Assembly: GCF_014647835.1 (NCBI RefSeq)
Contig: NZ_BMPY01000003.1
Location: 227,806 to 291,805, forward strand
Source: Microbispora rosea subsp. aerata
GTDB taxonomy: Bacteria; Actinomycetota; Actinomycetes; Streptosporangiales; Streptosporangiaceae
Direction: 5' to 3'
Length of the DNA stretch: 64,000 nt
Each line of letters opens with the position of its first letter. Position 1 is the stretch's first letter. Shown one piece after another: positions 41,218 through 51,651 of this stretch. The notes under the pieces are model-generated. The model saw nothing but the letters and a program-made list of their open reading frames with translations, was not told the DNA's origin and ran no database searches. The position numbers and the translations under genes were made by a program.

Positions 41218-42906
41218 TCAGAAGAAGAAGGCCACGGCGCGCACGGCCGCCGCGCAGAGCGCGACGAAGCCGCCCAGGACGGCGAGGGCGCGCAGGCCCT
41301 CACGCCGCAGGCCGGGAATGGCCGCGCCCGCACGCTCGATCTCCCTGCCGATGATCGCGCCGCTGACGACGCCGAACGCGACCCCGGCGATCGTGACGGG
41401 CACCGGCTGAGACCACCACTCGGGATCGAGCCGCGCCCCGGCGCTCACCCACAGCGCCGCGAACGCCACCGCGACGGCGGGCAGCCCCGGCCACGCGACG
41501 GCCGACAGCAGCGACCCCGCCAGCGTGAACGGGAACGCCAGCGTGCGCAGGAACAGGCGGGCGCGGCCGGGTTTGCGGCGCCGCACGAGCCAGTGGCTCG
41601 TCCACACGGCCCTGGTCACCACGGCGAAGCCCGCCGTGATCGCGAAGGTCGCGAACGGGTAGACCACCGACGTCACCACGCACGGCACGGCCAGCAGCGC
41701 GACCAGGACCAGGGCCGCGTTGCCCGTCGGGATGCCGAGCGCGCCCTCCGGCGCCTGCGTGCCCCCCGCCTCGGCCGCCAGGGCCGCCTGCGCCGTACGG
41801 CCCTCGCCGCCCCGCGTACGGCGGCCCGTGCGGCGGGCGGCGGGCCGGGTCGACGCGCCCGTGCCGCCCCGCCCGCGTGACCGGTCGGCGGACGCCTGCC
41901 CCTTGGCCGCGGGTTCCGTGGTCCTCCCCGCCGCCCCCGGCGCCGTACGCGCGGGAGCCTCGGCGCGGACCCGCGCGGCCGTCTCGCCGCCGCGGACCCG
42001 TGCGGCCGTCTCGCCGGTGCGGGTCTGGGGGGCGGGGTCGCCCGCGCCCCGGTCGGCGGCCCGGTTCGCGGCCCGGTCGGCGGTGGACGTCTCGCTGACC
42101 CGGGCGAGCCGGGACAGGCGGTCGGCCAGCAGCGCGGCGGTGGGACGGCGGGCCGGATCGCGGTGCAGCGCGGCGCGCACCAGCGGCAGCAGGGCCGCGG
42201 GGACCCCCACGAGATCGGCCTTGCCGTTCAGCACGGCGTACATCTGCGACTCGGCCGTGCCCCGCCCGAAGGTCGGCCGCCCGGTGGCGGCGAACGCGAC
42301 GGTGGCCGCCCAGCCGTGGACGTCGGCCGGCTCCCCCACCACCTCGTCGGAGAACACCTCCGGGGCGCAGTAGCCGGGCGTGCCGAGGAACGCGCCGGTC
42401 ACGGTGACCCGCGTCGCGTCGAGCACCTGGGCGATGCCGAAGTCGATCAGCACCGGCCCGTCCTCGCTCAGCAGGACGTTGGCCGGTTTGACGTCGCGGT
42501 GGACGACCCCGCCCGCGTGGATGATCGCCAGGGCCGCCGCGAGGCCCTGCGCCAGCGCGATCAGCTGAGGCTCGGGCAGCGGCCCGCCGCGCCGTACGGC
42601 GTCGAGGAGGTTCTCCCCCTCGATGTACTCCATCACGAGGTACGGCCGGTCGCCGGACAGGTCGGCGTCGAGCACCTGGGCGACGTACGGGCTCTCGACC
42701 CGGCGCAGCGCCCGGACCTCGCGTTCGAGGCGTAATCGGGCGTCGGAGTCGTTCTCGATGGAGTCGCGGAGCATCTTCACCGCGACGCGGTCGCCCCGGC
42801 GGCCCACGGCGAGGTACACCTCACCCATGCCACCCCGGCCCAGCCGCTCCAACAGCGCGTAGGGGCCGACCCGCCCGAGACGTCCAGCCATAGAGACGCC
42901 AACCAT
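41218..42906 (-). CDS. Membrane serine/threonine protein kinase
   Basis: 562 residues. A Hanks-type kinase domain (about 10-275) has the glycine loop RLGRGGMGEVYLAV, the catalytic VHRDVKPANVLL, DFGIAQ and the APEVF motif. A long Ala/Arg/Thr-rich linker (about 280-400) with imperfect repeats (ETAARVRGGETAARVR) is followed by four to five hydrophobic segments, so the kinase is membrane-anchored at the C-terminus. No extracellular PASTA or other sensor is seen. Starts at 42906 or 42891 are both possible. Codon 58 is TTA. Targets are unknown. Confidence 0.88.
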   Translation of the reverse strand: MVGVSMAGRLGRVGPYALLERLGRGGMGEVYLAVGRRGDRVAVKMLRDSIENDSDARLRLEREVRALRRVESPYVAQVLDADLSGDRPYLVMEYIEGENLLDAVRRGGPLPEPQLIALAQGLAAALAIIHAGGVVHRDVKPANVLLSEDGPVLIDFGIAQVLDATRVTVTGAFLGTPGYCAPEVFSDEVVGEPADVHGWAATVAFAATGRPTFGRGTAESQMYAVLNGKADLVGVPAALLPLVRAALHRDPARRPTAALLADRLSRLARVSETSTADRAANRAADRGAGDPAPQTRTGETAARVRGGETAARVRAEAPARTAPGAAGRTTEPAAKGQASADRSRGRGGTGASTRPAARRTGRRTRGGEGRTAQAALAAEAGGTQAPEGALGIPTGNAALVLVALLAVPCVVTSVVYPFATFAITAGFAVVTRAVWTSHWLVRRRKPGRARLFLRTLAFPFTLAGSLLSAVAWPGLPAVAVAFAALWVSAGARLDPEWWSQPVPVTIAGVAFGVVSGAIIGREIERAGAAIPGLRREGLRALAVLGGFVALCAAAVRAVAFFF

Positions 42907-43000
42907 AGCGGTCCGATGGCCGAAATCGGGGGAGGCGCGCCGTTCTGGACGCAACTGACGCGCCCCGCGGGTTTCCCGGCCCGCGGGGCGCGTCCGGCGA

Positions 43001-44257
43001 TCACACCCGGACGTGGCCCTCGCCGGTGTAGACCCACTTGGTGGAGGTGAGCTCCGGCAGCCCCATCGGGCCGCGGGCGTGCAGCTTCTGGGTGGAGATG
43101 CCGATCTCCGCGCCGAAGCCGAACTCTCCGCCGTCGGTGAAGCGGGTCGAGGCGTTCACCGCGACCGCGGCCGAGTCCACCGCCGCCACGAACCTGCGGG
43201 CGGCCTGCTGGGAGCGGGTCACGATGGCGTCGGTGTGGGCCGAGCCGTACTTGCGGATGTGCGCGACGGCGTCGTCCAGCGAGTCGACCACCGCGGCGGC
43301 GATGTCGAGCGAGAGATACTCGGTGGCGAAGTCCTCCTCGGTGGCGGGCACGACGTCGCCGCTGTAGGCCCGCACCCGCTCGTCCCCGTGGACGGTCACG
43401 CCCGCGTCCTTCAGCGCCGCCAGCGCCCTGGGCACGAACGCGTCGGCGACGGCGGCGTGGACGAGGACCGTCTCGGCCGCGTTGCACACGGAGGGCCGCT
43501 GCGCCTTGGCGTTCACCAGGATCTTCAGGGCGGTGTCGATGTCGGCGTCGGCGTCCACGTACACGTGGCAGTTGCCCACCCCGGTCTCGATGACCGGCAC
43601 GGTCGACTCCTCCACCACGCTGTTGATCAGCGAGGCGCCGCCGCGCGGGATCAGCACGTCCACCAGGCCCCGGGCGCGCATCAGGTGCTTGACCGACTCG
43701 CGGGTCTGGCCCGGCACGAGCTGCACGGCGTCCGCCGGCACCTCGGTCGCCGCCAGCGCCTCCTGCATGATCCGCACCAGCGCGGTGTTGGAGGAGTACG
43801 CGCTGGACGACCCGCGCAGCAGCACGCCGTTGCCGCTCTTGAGGCACAATGCGGCGGCGTCCACGGTCACGTTGGGCCTGCCCTCGTAGATGATGCCGAT
43901 GACGCCGAGCGGCACCCGCACCTGGCGCAGCTCCAGGCCGTTGGGCAGGGTGCTGCCGCGCACGACCTCGCCGACCGGGTCGGGCAGGTCGGCCACCTGG
44001 CGGACGGCCGCCGCGATCGCGGCGATCCGGCCGGCGTCGAGCCGCAGCCGGTCGATCATCGCCTCGGACGTGCCGTTCTCCCTGGCCCGGTCCACGTCCA
44101 CGGCGTTGGCCGCGACGATCTCGCCGGTGGCCGCCTCCAGGGCGTCGGCCACGGCCCGCAGCGCCGCGTCCTTCGGCGCGCGCGGCATCGGCGCGAGCAC
44201 CGTCGCGGCGTCCCTCGCGGCGTGGGCGACCTTCAGGAATTCCTCTGCCTCAGACAT
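43001..44257 (-). CDS. proA: Gamma-glutamyl phosphate reductase
   Basis: 418 residues. The aldehyde dehydrogenase-like fold shows [32 protein letters not shown], and the catalytic cysteine in [14 protein letters not shown]. It reduces gamma-glutamyl phosphate to glutamate semialdehyde, second step of proline synthesis. The ATG lies eight bases inside the end of proB, so translation of the two is coupled. Confidence 0.97.
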   Translation of the reverse strand: MSEAEEFLKVAHAARDAATVLAPMPRAPKDAALRAVADALEAATGEIVAANAVDVDRARENGTSEAMIDRLRLDAGRIAAIAAAVRQVADLPDPVGEVVRGSTLPNGLELRQVRVPLGVIGIIYEGRPNVTVDAAALCLKSGNGVLLRGSSSAYSSNTALVRIMQEALAATEVPADAVQLVPGQTRESVKHLMRARGLVDVLIPRGGASLINSVVEESTVPVIETGVGNCHVYVDADADIDTALKILVNAKAQRPSVCNAAETVLVHAAVADAFVPRALAALKDAGVTVHGDERVRAYSGDVVPATEEDFATEYLSLDIAAAVVDSLDDAVAHIRKYGSAHTDAIVTRSQQAARRFVAAVDSAAVAVNASTRFTDGGEFGFGAEIGISTQKLHARGPMGLPELTSTKWVYTGEGHVRV

Positions 44258-45395
44258 TGCCTCGCGCTCCGTCACGAATGGTGGGCTCCAATATGACCAT
44301 GTCGTCCCGGTGGATCAGCTCGCGCCGATATTCCGGGCCGAGTGTTTTCGCCAGCTCCCGGGTGGATCGGCCGAGTAACTCGGGGATCTCCCCCGCGTCG
44401 TAGTTCACCAGGCCGCGGGCGACCCGGTCGCCGGACGGCCCGCACACGTCCACCGGGTCGCCCGCCGCGAAGTCGCCCTCGACCTTCACCACACCGGCCG
44501 GCAGCAGCGACTTGCGCCGCCGTACGACGGCCTCGACGGCGCCGGCGTCCAGGTAGAGGCGGCCCCGGCCGGTCGTCGCGTGGGCGAGCCACAGCAGCCG
44601 CGTGCCGGGGTGGCGGCCCCCCGGGTGGAAACACGTGCCGATGTCGGCCCCGGCGAGCGCCTGCGCCGCGTGCGCCGCCGCCGTGAGCACGACCGGGACA
44701 CCCGCCCCGGTGGCGATGCGGGCGGCCTCCACCTTGGTGATCATGCCGCCGGTGCCGACCCGGCCGGAGGTGCCCAGCTCGACGCCTTCCAGGTCTTCCG
44801 GCCCGCGGACCTCGGCGATGCGGGTCGCGCCGTCCTTGCGGGGGTCGCCGTCGTACAACGCGTCCACGTCCGACAGCAGCACCAGCCCGTCGGCGTGGAT
44901 CAGGTGGGCGACCAGCGCGGCCAGCCGGTCGTTGTCGCCGAACCGGATCTCGTCGGTGGCCACCGTGTCGTTCTCGTTGACGACGGGCACGATGCCGAGC
45001 TCGAGCAGCCGGGCCAGCGCCCGTTGCGCGTTGCGGTGGTGCGACCGGCGCATCATGTCGTCGGCGGTCAGCAGCACCTGCCCCACGCGCAGGCCGTACC
45101 TGGCGAAGGACGAGGTGTAGCGGGCGACCAGCACGCCCTGCCCGACCGAGGCCGCCGCCTGCTGGGTGGCCAGGTCCTTCGGGCGCGCGCGCAGTCCCAG
45201 CGGGCCGAGCCCGGCGGCGATGGCGCCGGACGAGACCAGCACGATCTGCGTGCCGGTCTTGCGCCGGGCGGCCAGCACGTCCACAAGCGCGTCCACGCGC
45301 TCGCTGTCGATCATGCCCTCGGGGGTCGTCAGCGACGAGGAGCCCACCTTGACGACGAGGCGTGCGCCCTCGCGGATCTGTTGCCTGCCTGTCAC
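44250..45395 (-). CDS. proB: Glutamate 5-kinase
   Basis: 381 residues. The amino acid kinase domain has [11 protein letters not shown] and [26 protein letters not shown]; a PUA domain follows at the C-terminus (from about 280). First enzyme of proline synthesis, feedback-inhibited by proline in studied members. GTG start at 45395, 12 bases after the obgE stop. A TTA codon occurs late (codon 340, in PELLGRS), showing that TTA is not confined to developmental genes here. Confidence 0.97.
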   Translation of the reverse strand: MTGRQQIREGARLVVKVGSSSLTTPEGMIDSERVDALVDVLAARRKTGTQIVLVSSGAIAAGLGPLGLRARPKDLATQQAAASVGQGVLVARYTSSFARYGLRVGQVLLTADDMMRRSHHRNAQRALARLLELGIVPVVNENDTVATDEIRFGDNDRLAALVAHLIHADGLVLLSDVDALYDGDPRKDGATRIAEVRGPEDLEGVELGTSGRVGTGGMITKVEAARIATGAGVPVVLTAAAHAAQALAGADIGTCFHPGGRHPGTRLLWLAHATTGRGRLYLDAGAVEAVVRRRKSLLPAGVVKVEGDFAAGDPVDVCGPSGDRVARGLVNYDAGEIPELLGRSTRELAKTLGPEYRRELIHRDDMVILEPTIRDGARGNV

Positions 45396-45407
45396 GCCGC
45401 CCCCCGA

Positions 45408-46757
45408 TCAACCGAGTCTCAAGTCCGTGCCGCGCGGCCCGAGAACCGCCTCCGCGCCCCGCGACGGCTGCCAGTCGAAGACGTAGCCGCCCTCCATCGG
45501 ACCGATGATCACCTCGGCGCCGGGCGTCGCGCCTGCCTTGATCAGCTCCTCCTCGACGCCGAGCCGTTCGAGCCGGTCGGCCAGATAGCCGACGGCCTCG
45601 TCGTTGGAGAAGTCGGTCTGGCGGATCCAGCGCTCGGGCTTCTCGCCGGTCACCTGGAAGCGGTTGTCGTCGATGCGGCGTACGGAGAACCCGGCCTCGC
45701 CGAGCTGCCTGGGCCGGATCACGAGCCGGGTGGGCTCCTCCACCGGGGCCTGCGCCCGGGCCGCCGCCACCATCTCCGCCATCGCGTACGCCAGGGACCG
45801 CAGGCCCTCGTGGCTGACCGCGGAGATCTCGAAGACGCGCAGGCCGCGCTCCTCCAGCATGGGCCTGACGATGTCGGCCAGGTCCCTGCCGTCGGGGACG
45901 TCCACCTTGTTCAGCGCGACCAGGCGCGGCCGGTCCTGCAGCGAGCCGTACGCCGCGAGCTCGGCCTCGACCGCCTCGTAGTCGCTGAGCGGGTCGCGCC
46001 CGGGCTCGATCGTCGCGCAGTCGAGCACGTGCACGATCGTCGAGCAGCGCTCGACGTGCCGCAGGAACTCGTGGCCGAGGCCCCGGCCCTCGGAGGCCCC
46101 CGGGATCAGCCCGGGCACGTCGGCGACCGTGAAGACCGTCTCGCCCGCCGTGACCACGCCGAGGTTGGGCACGAGGGTCGTGAACGGATAATCGGCGATC
46201 TTGGGCCGGGCCGCGGACAGGGCCGCGATCAACGACGACTTCCCGGCGTTGGGGAAACCGACGAGCGCCACGTCGGCGACGGTCTTGAGCTCCAGCACGA
46301 TCTCGGCCTCGTCGCCCGGCTCGCCGAGCAGCGCGAAGCCCGGGGCCTTGCGCCTGGCGTTGGCGAGCGCCGCGTTGCCGAGGCCGCCGAAGCCGCCCTG
46401 CGCGGCGACGTACCGGGTGCCGGCGCCGACCAGGTCGACCAGCACCTCACCGGTCTTGGCGTCCTTCACGACCGTGCCGTTGGGCACCGGGAGGACGATG
46501 TCCTCGCCGTTGGCGCCGTCCCGGTGGGAGCCCATGCCCTGCTTGCCGTTGCCCGCCCGGCGGTGCGGCCGGTGATGATACTCCAGCAGGGTCGCGGTGT
46601 TGGGATCCACCTCCAAGATGACGTCGCCGCCGCGTCCGCCGTTGCCGCCGTCCGGCCCGCCCAGCGGCTTGAACTTCTCCCGGTGGATGGAGGCGCAGCC
46701 GTTGCCCCCGTCACCCGCCTTGATGTGCAGGATGACGTGGTCCACGAAGTCGGCCAT
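45408..46757 (-). CDS. obgE: GTPase ObgE/CgtA
   Basis: 449 residues. The glycine-rich Obg fold ([15 protein letters not shown] and [15 protein letters not shown]) precedes a G domain with G1 [10 protein letters not shown]3 DVPGL and G4 NKVD, then the OCT domain found in Gram-positive members (PEEPTRLV onwards to [13 protein letters not shown]). It acts in 50S ribosome maturation and stress response. It follows rplU and rpmA as in most bacteria, with a terminator between. Confidence 0.97.
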   Translation of the reverse strand: MADFVDHVILHIKAGDGGNGCASIHREKFKPLGGPDGGNGGRGGDVILEVDPNTATLLEYHHRPHRRAGNGKQGMGSHRDGANGEDIVLPVPNGTVVKDAKTGEVLVDLVGAGTRYVAAQGGFGGLGNAALANARRKAPGFALLGEPGDEAEIVLELKTVADVALVGFPNAGKSSLIAALSAARPKIADYPFTTLVPNLGVVTAGETVFTVADVPGLIPGASEGRGLGHEFLRHVERCSTIVHVLDCATIEPGRDPLSDYEAVEAELAAYGSLQDRPRLVALNKVDVPDGRDLADIVRPMLEERGLRVFEISAVSHEGLRSLAYAMAEMVAAARAQAPVEEPTRLVIRPRQLGEAGFSVRRIDDNRFQVTGEKPERWIRQTDFSNDEAVGYLADRLERLGVEEELIKAGATPGAEVIIGPMEGGYVFDWQPSRGAEAVLGPRGTDLRLG

Positions 46758-46800
46758 CAGCCGCTCCCCCTAACTGCCCTGTATATGGAAAAACGAAAAA

Positions 46801-46824
46801 GGCGGACCGAATGCTCGATCCGCC
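46801..46824 (-). terminator. Terminator between rpmA and obgE
   Basis: GGCGGACCGA pairs with TCGATCCGCC (one mismatch) over a four-base loop; on the minus strand it is followed by TTTTTCGTTTTT. Some readthrough to obgE is expected. Confidence 0.85.
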
Positions 46825-46856
46825 TCATCGCGCTGCTGTTGATGTCCGGGGCGGAT

Positions 46857-47114
46857 CTACTCCGCGACCGGGATGATGCTCACCGCACGGCGACCGCGCT
46901 TGGTGCCGAACTGCACCCGGCCGGCGGCCAGGGCGAACAGCGTGTCGTCGCCACCACGGCCGACGTTGTCGCCGGGGTGGAAGTGCGTGCCGCGCTGACG
47001 GACGATGATCTCGCCGGCGTTCACCAGCTGACCGCCGAAACGCTTCACACCGAGGCGCTGAGCGTTCGAGTCACGGCCGTTCCGGGTGGACGAGGCGCCC
47101 TTCTTGTGTGCCAT
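46857..47114 (-). CDS. rpmA: 50S ribosomal protein L27
   Basis: 85 residues, normal length. The opening [20 protein letters not shown] is the L27 signature and the N-terminal tail reaches the peptidyl transferase centre. It follows rplU by 45 bases. Confidence 0.98.
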   Translation of the reverse strand: MAHKKGASSTRNGRDSNAQRLGVKRFGGQLVNAGEIIVRQRGTHFHPGDNVGRGGDDTLFALAAGRVQFGTKRGRRAVSIIPVAE

Positions 47115-47159
47115 GATTCACTCCCTTTCGGGGGTACGCGGGGGTCGTCCCCCGGGAAA

Positions 47160-47474
47160 CTACTGTCCGGGGTTGATGCCGGTGACCTTGACCTGGGTGT
47201 ACCGCTGGCGGTGACCCTGGCGCTTCTTGTATCCGGTCTTGCTCTTGTACTTGAGGATCCGGATCTTCGGGCCCTTGGTCTCACCGAGAATCTCGGCGGT
47301 CACCTGGAACCGGGAAAGCGTGGCGGCGTCGGTGGTGACATCGCCGTCGTTGACGACGAGCACCGCCGGCAGCGACACCGTGGAGCCAACCTCACCGGCG
47401 ACCTTGTCCACCTCGAGGACGTCCCCGACGGAGACCTTCTGCTGCCTGCCGCCGCAACGAACGATCGCGTACAC
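47160..47474 (-). CDS. rplU: 50S ribosomal protein L21
   Basis: 104 residues, normal length, with [21 protein letters not shown] and the conserved end [23 protein letters not shown] start with GAAGGG seven bases upstream. It heads the rplU-rpmA unit. Confidence 0.98.
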   Translation of the reverse strand: MYAIVRCGGRQQKVSVGDVLEVDKVAGEVGSTVSLPAVLVVNDGDVTTDAATLSRFQVTAEILGETKGPKIRILKYKSKTGYKKRQGHRQRYTQVKVTGINPGQ

Positions 47475-47603
47475 CGCGGAACCCTTCTACTGGCTAAATG
47501 CTGAGATGCCGCGCCCCGCATCCAGCTGCTGTCGATACACGACCGGCGATCCGGGCAGGCGCGCGAAGCCAGGCACGCCGACACCAGGCGCACCGGTTGA
47601 CTA

Positions 47604-47625
47604 GGGTACCGGATATCCGGTACCC
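47604..47625. terminator. 22-base perfect palindrome after rne
   Basis: Nine paired bases (GGGTACCGG) around an ATAT centre, 37 bases after the rne stop and 130 before rplU. It could act as a terminator hairpin though no T-run follows, or as a protein-binding site. Confidence 0.5.
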
Positions 47626-47661
47626 AGGTCGAACCGAGCGGACCGCCGGGAGACGAAGTCG

Positions 47662-50600
47662 TTACTCGGCCGTCTTCCTGCGGGAACGTCGCCGTCCCCG
47701 GGAAGACGACGCGGAGCTGTCGCCCCCGTCGGAGTCGGTGGGATCGGTGTCGATGGCGTCGGTGACGCTCTCGCGCACCGATGCCGACGCCGCGGCGACC
47801 GCACTCTCGCTCGCCGCCACCTTCTCGGCCACCGCCTTCTCGATGGCCATCTTGCCCTGCGTGCCCCGCGGCTCGGGCTTCGCCTCGACCGGTTCGGTCG
47901 ACACGATGATCCCGCGCCCGTGGCAGCACTCGCACGGCGTGGAGAACGCCTCCAGCAGGCCCTGGCCGACCCGCTTGCGTGTCATCTGCACCAGGCCGAG
48001 CGAGGTGACCTCGGCCACCTGGTGCTTGGTCCGGTCCCGCGCCAGGCACTCCAGCAGCCGCCGGAGCACCAGGTCGCGGTTGCTCTCCAGCACCATGTCG
48101 ATGAAGTCGATCACGATGATGCCGCCGATGTCCCGCAGCCTGAGCTGACGGACGATCTCCTCGGCCGCCTCCAGGTTGTTGCGGGTGACGGTCTCCTCGA
48201 GGTTGCCGCCCTGCCCGGTGAACTTGCCGGTGTTGACGTCGACGACCGTCATCGCCTCGGTTCTGTCGATCACCAGCGAGCCGCCGGACGGCAGCCACAC
48301 CTTGCGCTCCATCGCCTTGGCGATCTGCTCGTCGATCCGGTAGGCGGAGAAGACGTCGGTCTCCTCCTCCCACTTCGTCAGGCGCTCGGCGAGGTGCGGG
48401 GCGACGTAGCGGACGTACTCGTCCACCGTCGTCCACGCCTCGTCGCCCTCGACGATCAGAGAGCTGAAGTCCTCGTTGAAGACGTCGCGGACCACCCGGA
48501 TGGTCAGGTCGGGCTCTCCGGACAGCAGCTCCGGCGGGCTGGCCGACTTGGCCTTGCGCTGGATGTTCTCCCACTGCGCCGACAGCCGGGCGACGTCGCG
48601 GCTGAGCTCCTCCTCCGAGGCGCCCTCCGCGGCGGTGCGCACGATGACGCCCGCGTTCTCCGGCATGACCTTGCGCAGGATCTGCTTGAGCCGGGCCCGC
48701 TCCTTGTCGGGCAGCTTGCGGCTGATGCCGGTCATCGAGCCGTCCGGCACGTAGACCAGGTAGCGGCCGGGGAGGCTGATCTGGGAGGTCAGCCTGGCGC
48801 CCTTGTGGCCGATCGGGTCCTTGGTCACCTGGACGAGCACCGACTGCCCGGACTTCAAGGCGGCCTCGATCCGCTTGGGCTGGCCTTCCAGCCCCGCGGT
48901 GTCGAAGTTCACCTCGCCGGCGTACAGCACGGCGTTGCGGCCCTTGCCGATGTCCACGAACGCCGCCTCCATCGAGGGCAGCACGTTCTGGACCTTGCCG
49001 AGGTAGACGTTGCCGACGTACGACTGGCTGGACTCCCGGTCGACGTAGTGCTCGACGAGGATGCCGTCCTCGAGCACCGCGATCTGGGTGCGGCCGCCCT
49101 GGCGGCGCACGATCATGACCCGTTCGACCGACTCGCGCCGCGCCAGGAACTCCGACTCGGTGATGATCGGCGGACGGCGGCGGCCGAGCTCGCGCCCCTC
49201 GCGACGACGCTGCTTCTTCGCCTCCAGCCGGGTCGATCCCCGTACGCCCTGGACCTCGTCCACCGAGGTGGACCTGGTGGCGCGGGGCGCCCGGATGCGG
49301 ACGACGGTGTTCGGCGGGTCGTCGGGGGCGAGCTCGGTGTCCTCGGTGCCGCGGCGGCGACGGCGGCGACGGCGCCTGGTGCTGGTCTGCACCTCGGGCT
49401 CGTCCTCGGCCTGCTCGCGGTCCTCCTCCTCGCCCTGCGCGCCCTGCGGCTCTTCGGGCTCGCCCTCGGGCTCCTCGCCGTCCTCGGCGTCCCTGGCACG
49501 GGCGCCCCGGCCGCGTCCGCCGCGACGGCGGCGCCGCCTGCGCGTGCCGCCCTCGGTCTCGGACTCCTCGTCGCCGGGCTCGGCGGCCTCCTCCAGGTCC
49601 TCGGCCTCCTCGTCCTCCAGCGACACCGGCTCGGCGGGCGGCGCGGCGGGCCGCTGCACGGGCACCGCGAACGGGTCGGGGGCCTGGAAGATCGGCCGGA
49701 AGAGCGCCGACGGCGCCTGGAAGGTCACCGAGGGCACGGCCGGCTGCGGCGCCGACAACCCGAAGGGGTCGGTGACCACGTCAGGCCGTCCGCCCTCGTC
49801 CTCGATGTCGATGTCCTCGATGTCGAGCGGCTCATCGTCCAGCGGTTCCTCATCGGGAAGGTTGAGCCCGAGCGCGGCGGAGACCTCCGCCTCGGCGGCG
49901 CTCATCGCCTTGGAGCGCTCCGGCGCCGGCTCCTCGGTGCGGACACGCCGACGCCGCCGGGGTGCGGCGGGCTCCTCCGCCTGCTGCTCGGCCTCCTCGG
50001 TCCTCTTGCGCGTACGGCGGCGCCGGGTGGGCGCGGGCGGCTCCTCCTCCGCGGGCGTCGCCGTCTCCTCGGCGGCCTGCTCCGGCTGGGCCTCGGCGAC
50101 CGTCGTCTCTGTGGCCGTCGTCTCTGTGGCCGTCGTCTCCGTGGCCGTCGTCTCCGTGGCCGTCGTCTCGGTGACCGGCGTCTCGGTGACCGGCGTCTCC
50201 GTGGCCAGCGTCTCAGTGGCCGCCGTCTCCGGGTCCGCGGGAGCCTCGGCGGCCGGAATCTCGGCGGCCGGAGCCTCGGAAACGGCCTTATCGGCGGCCT
50301 TGGTGCGGCGGCGGGTGGCCCGCTTGGGCCGTTCCTTCGCCACCGGTTCTTCCTTCGCGGCCTGCTCCTCCTGCGCGACCGGTTCTTCCGGCGCGGGAGA
50401 CTCGGCGGCCTCCTGCGTGGCGCTCCCGGCGACCGGCGACGCGGTGCTTTCAGCCACCCTCGGCGCGGCGTTCTCGGCGACCTTCGATGCGGCGCTCTCG
50501 ACGACCTTGGATTGCGTGCCCGCGGCGACCGTGATCACCGCCGGCACGTCGTCCGGCTCGGGCGGGGGCCCGGCCGGCCGGCTCGCCGACCGGCGGCGCG

Positions 50601-50721
50601 GCGTTGTGGGCACACGAGACGGACCGGAGGAAACCACGATTCCCCCGGCCTTGCCGCGTTCTTCTGTTGTCGTGTCACCGTCAAGGCTCACAGCCCCGTC
50701 AGTGGGCTCGTTGTCGAGCAT
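47662..50721 (-). CDS. rne: Ribonuclease E/G
   Basis: 1019 residues. A long disordered N-terminal extension (about 1-530), rich in Glu, Ala, Thr and Arg, holds a TETTA tandem repeat and three Arg-rich clusters (TRRRRTRKR, RRRRRRRGGRGRGARARD, TRRRRRRRRRG). The catalytic core follows: S1-like region (HYVDRESSQSYVGNVYLGKV), the RNase H-like and DNase-I-like parts (TVVDVNTGKFTG with the metal-binding Asp, and VIDFIDM), and the Zn-link-like CECCHGRG. It is the main endonuclease for mRNA turnover. In actinobacteria the disordered arms flank the core on both sides, as here. rplU and rpmA follow downstream. Confidence 0.95.
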   Translation of the reverse strand: MLDNEPTDGAVSLDGDTTTEERGKAGGIVVSSGPSRVPTTPRRRSASRPAGPPPEPDDVPAVITVAAGTQSKVVESAASKVAENAAPRVAESTASPVAGSATQEAAESPAPEEPVAQEEQAAKEEPVAKERPKRATRRRTKAADKAVSEAPAAEIPAAEAPADPETAATETLATETPVTETPVTETTATETTATETTATETTATETTVAEAQPEQAAEETATPAEEEPPAPTRRRRTRKRTEEAEQQAEEPAAPRRRRRVRTEEPAPERSKAMSAAEAEVSAALGLNLPDEEPLDDEPLDIEDIDIEDEGGRPDVVTDPFGLSAPQPAVPSVTFQAPSALFRPIFQAPDPFAVPVQRPAAPPAEPVSLEDEEAEDLEEAAEPGDEESETEGGTRRRRRRRGGRGRGARARDAEDGEEPEGEPEEPQGAQGEEEDREQAEDEPEVQTSTRRRRRRRRRGTEDTELAPDDPPNTVVRIRAPRATRSTSVDEVQGVRGSTRLEAKKQRRREGRELGRRRPPIITESEFLARRESVERVMIVRRQGGRTQIAVLEDGILVEHYVDRESSQSYVGNVYLGKVQNVLPSMEAAFVDIGKGRNAVLYAGEVNFDTAGLEGQPKRIEAALKSGQSVLVQVTKDPIGHKGARLTSQISLPGRYLVYVPDGSMTGISRKLPDKERARLKQILRKVMPENAGVIVRTAAEGASEEELSRDVARLSAQWENIQRKAKSASPPELLSGEPDLTIRVVRDVFNEDFSSLIVEGDEAWTTVDEYVRYVAPHLAERLTKWEEETDVFSAYRIDEQIAKAMERKVWLPSGGSLVIDRTEAMTVVDVNTGKFTGQGGNLEETVTRNNLEAAEEIVRQLRLRDIGGIIVIDFIDMVLESNRDLVLRRLLECLARDRTKHQVAEVTSLGLVQMTRKRVGQGLLEAFSTPCECCHGRGIIVSTEPVEAKPEPRGTQGKMAIEKAVAEKVAASESAVAAASASVRESVTDAIDTDPTDSDGGDSSASSSRGRRRSRRKTAE
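50098..50236 (-). repeat. 15-base tandem repeats in rne
   Basis: About nine imperfect 15-base units; on the plus strand they read GTGGCCGTCGTCTCY or GTGACCGGCGTCTC. They encode pentapeptides TETTA and TETPV in the disordered arm. Confidence 0.75.
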
Positions 50722-50824
50722 GCGGGCGCTCTCCCGTCAGCCTCCGGGCACGTCTCCGCGCCGCGCGGAGGCTCTCGTCTCTCGCGGTCCGCCGGGCTTC
50801 CTGTCGGCGCCTCGGCGGCAAGTC

Positions 50825-51556
50825 TTATCGGTCTCCGCCTGCCCGGTCGAAGGCGAACGGGTCGGCGGGCTCACCGGTCATCGCGTCGAGCGGCCCCTGC
50901 GCCAGCCTGGTCACCGCTGCGGGTGACGGCGGCGCGAAGCCTGCCACGAGACGCAGACCCATGAGCACGTCATCGGGCCGCACGGCAGGTGTTTCGTGCC
51001 GAACAACCATACGAAGTATGACACACGGTTGAACGGTCTCCTGACCTGCCGGAATTCCCCGATCCTCGACGACGGCCAGCGAACGCACCGCCTGGCGGGC
51101 GTCGAACCGTCGCATTCCCTTCTTGGTCAGGCGCTCGACCTCCACCCGGTCGGCCGCCAGAAACTCCTTCACCGCCCGCTCGGCCTCGGCCGGATCGGCC
51201 CCGGGGAGCCGCAGCTCCCACGTCGAGCACTCCAGCCGGTCGGCCAGGTTCCCGTCCCGCGCCTCCACGACGTCGAGCACGTCAAGCCCCGGCGGCAGCG
51301 AGGCGTCGAGATCGTCGCGCACCCGCCGCGGGTCGCACGGCCGGCTCACCCCGATCTCGAGATACTCGGCCTCGCTCGCCACTCCGGTGGGGGCGGCCCC
51401 GGCGTAGGAGATCTTCGGGTGCGGGCTGAAGCCGGCGCTGTAGGCCACCGGAATGCCCGCTCGCCGCACCGCCCTTTCGACGGCACGGGAGATGTCGCGG
51501 TGGCTGGTGAAGCGCAGGCGGCCCCGCTTCGCGTAGCGCACGCGAAGGCGCTGCAC
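50825..51556 (-). CDS. TIGR03936 family radical-SAM-associated protein
   Basis: About 243 residues if started at the GTG at 51556 (VQRLRVRYAKRGRLRFTSHR). The opening RLRVRYAKRGRLRFTSHRDI and PVAYSAGFSPHPKISYA are the signature of a domain often found beside or fused to the radical SAM protein encoded just upstream. The function is unknown, perhaps RNA-related. The frame is open much further upstream, overlapping the radical SAM gene, but similarity begins here; a start nearer 51600 cannot be excluded. Confidence 0.8.
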   Translation of the reverse strand: MQRLRVRYAKRGRLRFTSHRDISRAVERAVRRAGIPVAYSAGFSPHPKISYAGAAPTGVASEAEYLEIGVSRPCDPRRVRDDLDASLPPGLDVLDVVEARDGNLADRLECSTWELRLPGADPAEAERAVKEFLAADRVEVERLTKKGMRRFDARQAVRSLAVVEDRGIPAGQETVQPCVILRMVVRHETPAVRPDDVLMGLRLVAGFAPPSPAAVTRLAQGPLDAMTGEPADPFAFDRAGGDR

Positions 51557-51651
51557 CGTGGGTTCGGGCGCGGGACCCTCGGGAACGGGTTTCAGAGTTC
51601 CTTCGTCCTTCCGGTGTCGGTCGATCGTCTTCTCAGGATAGGCCGTGAGCG

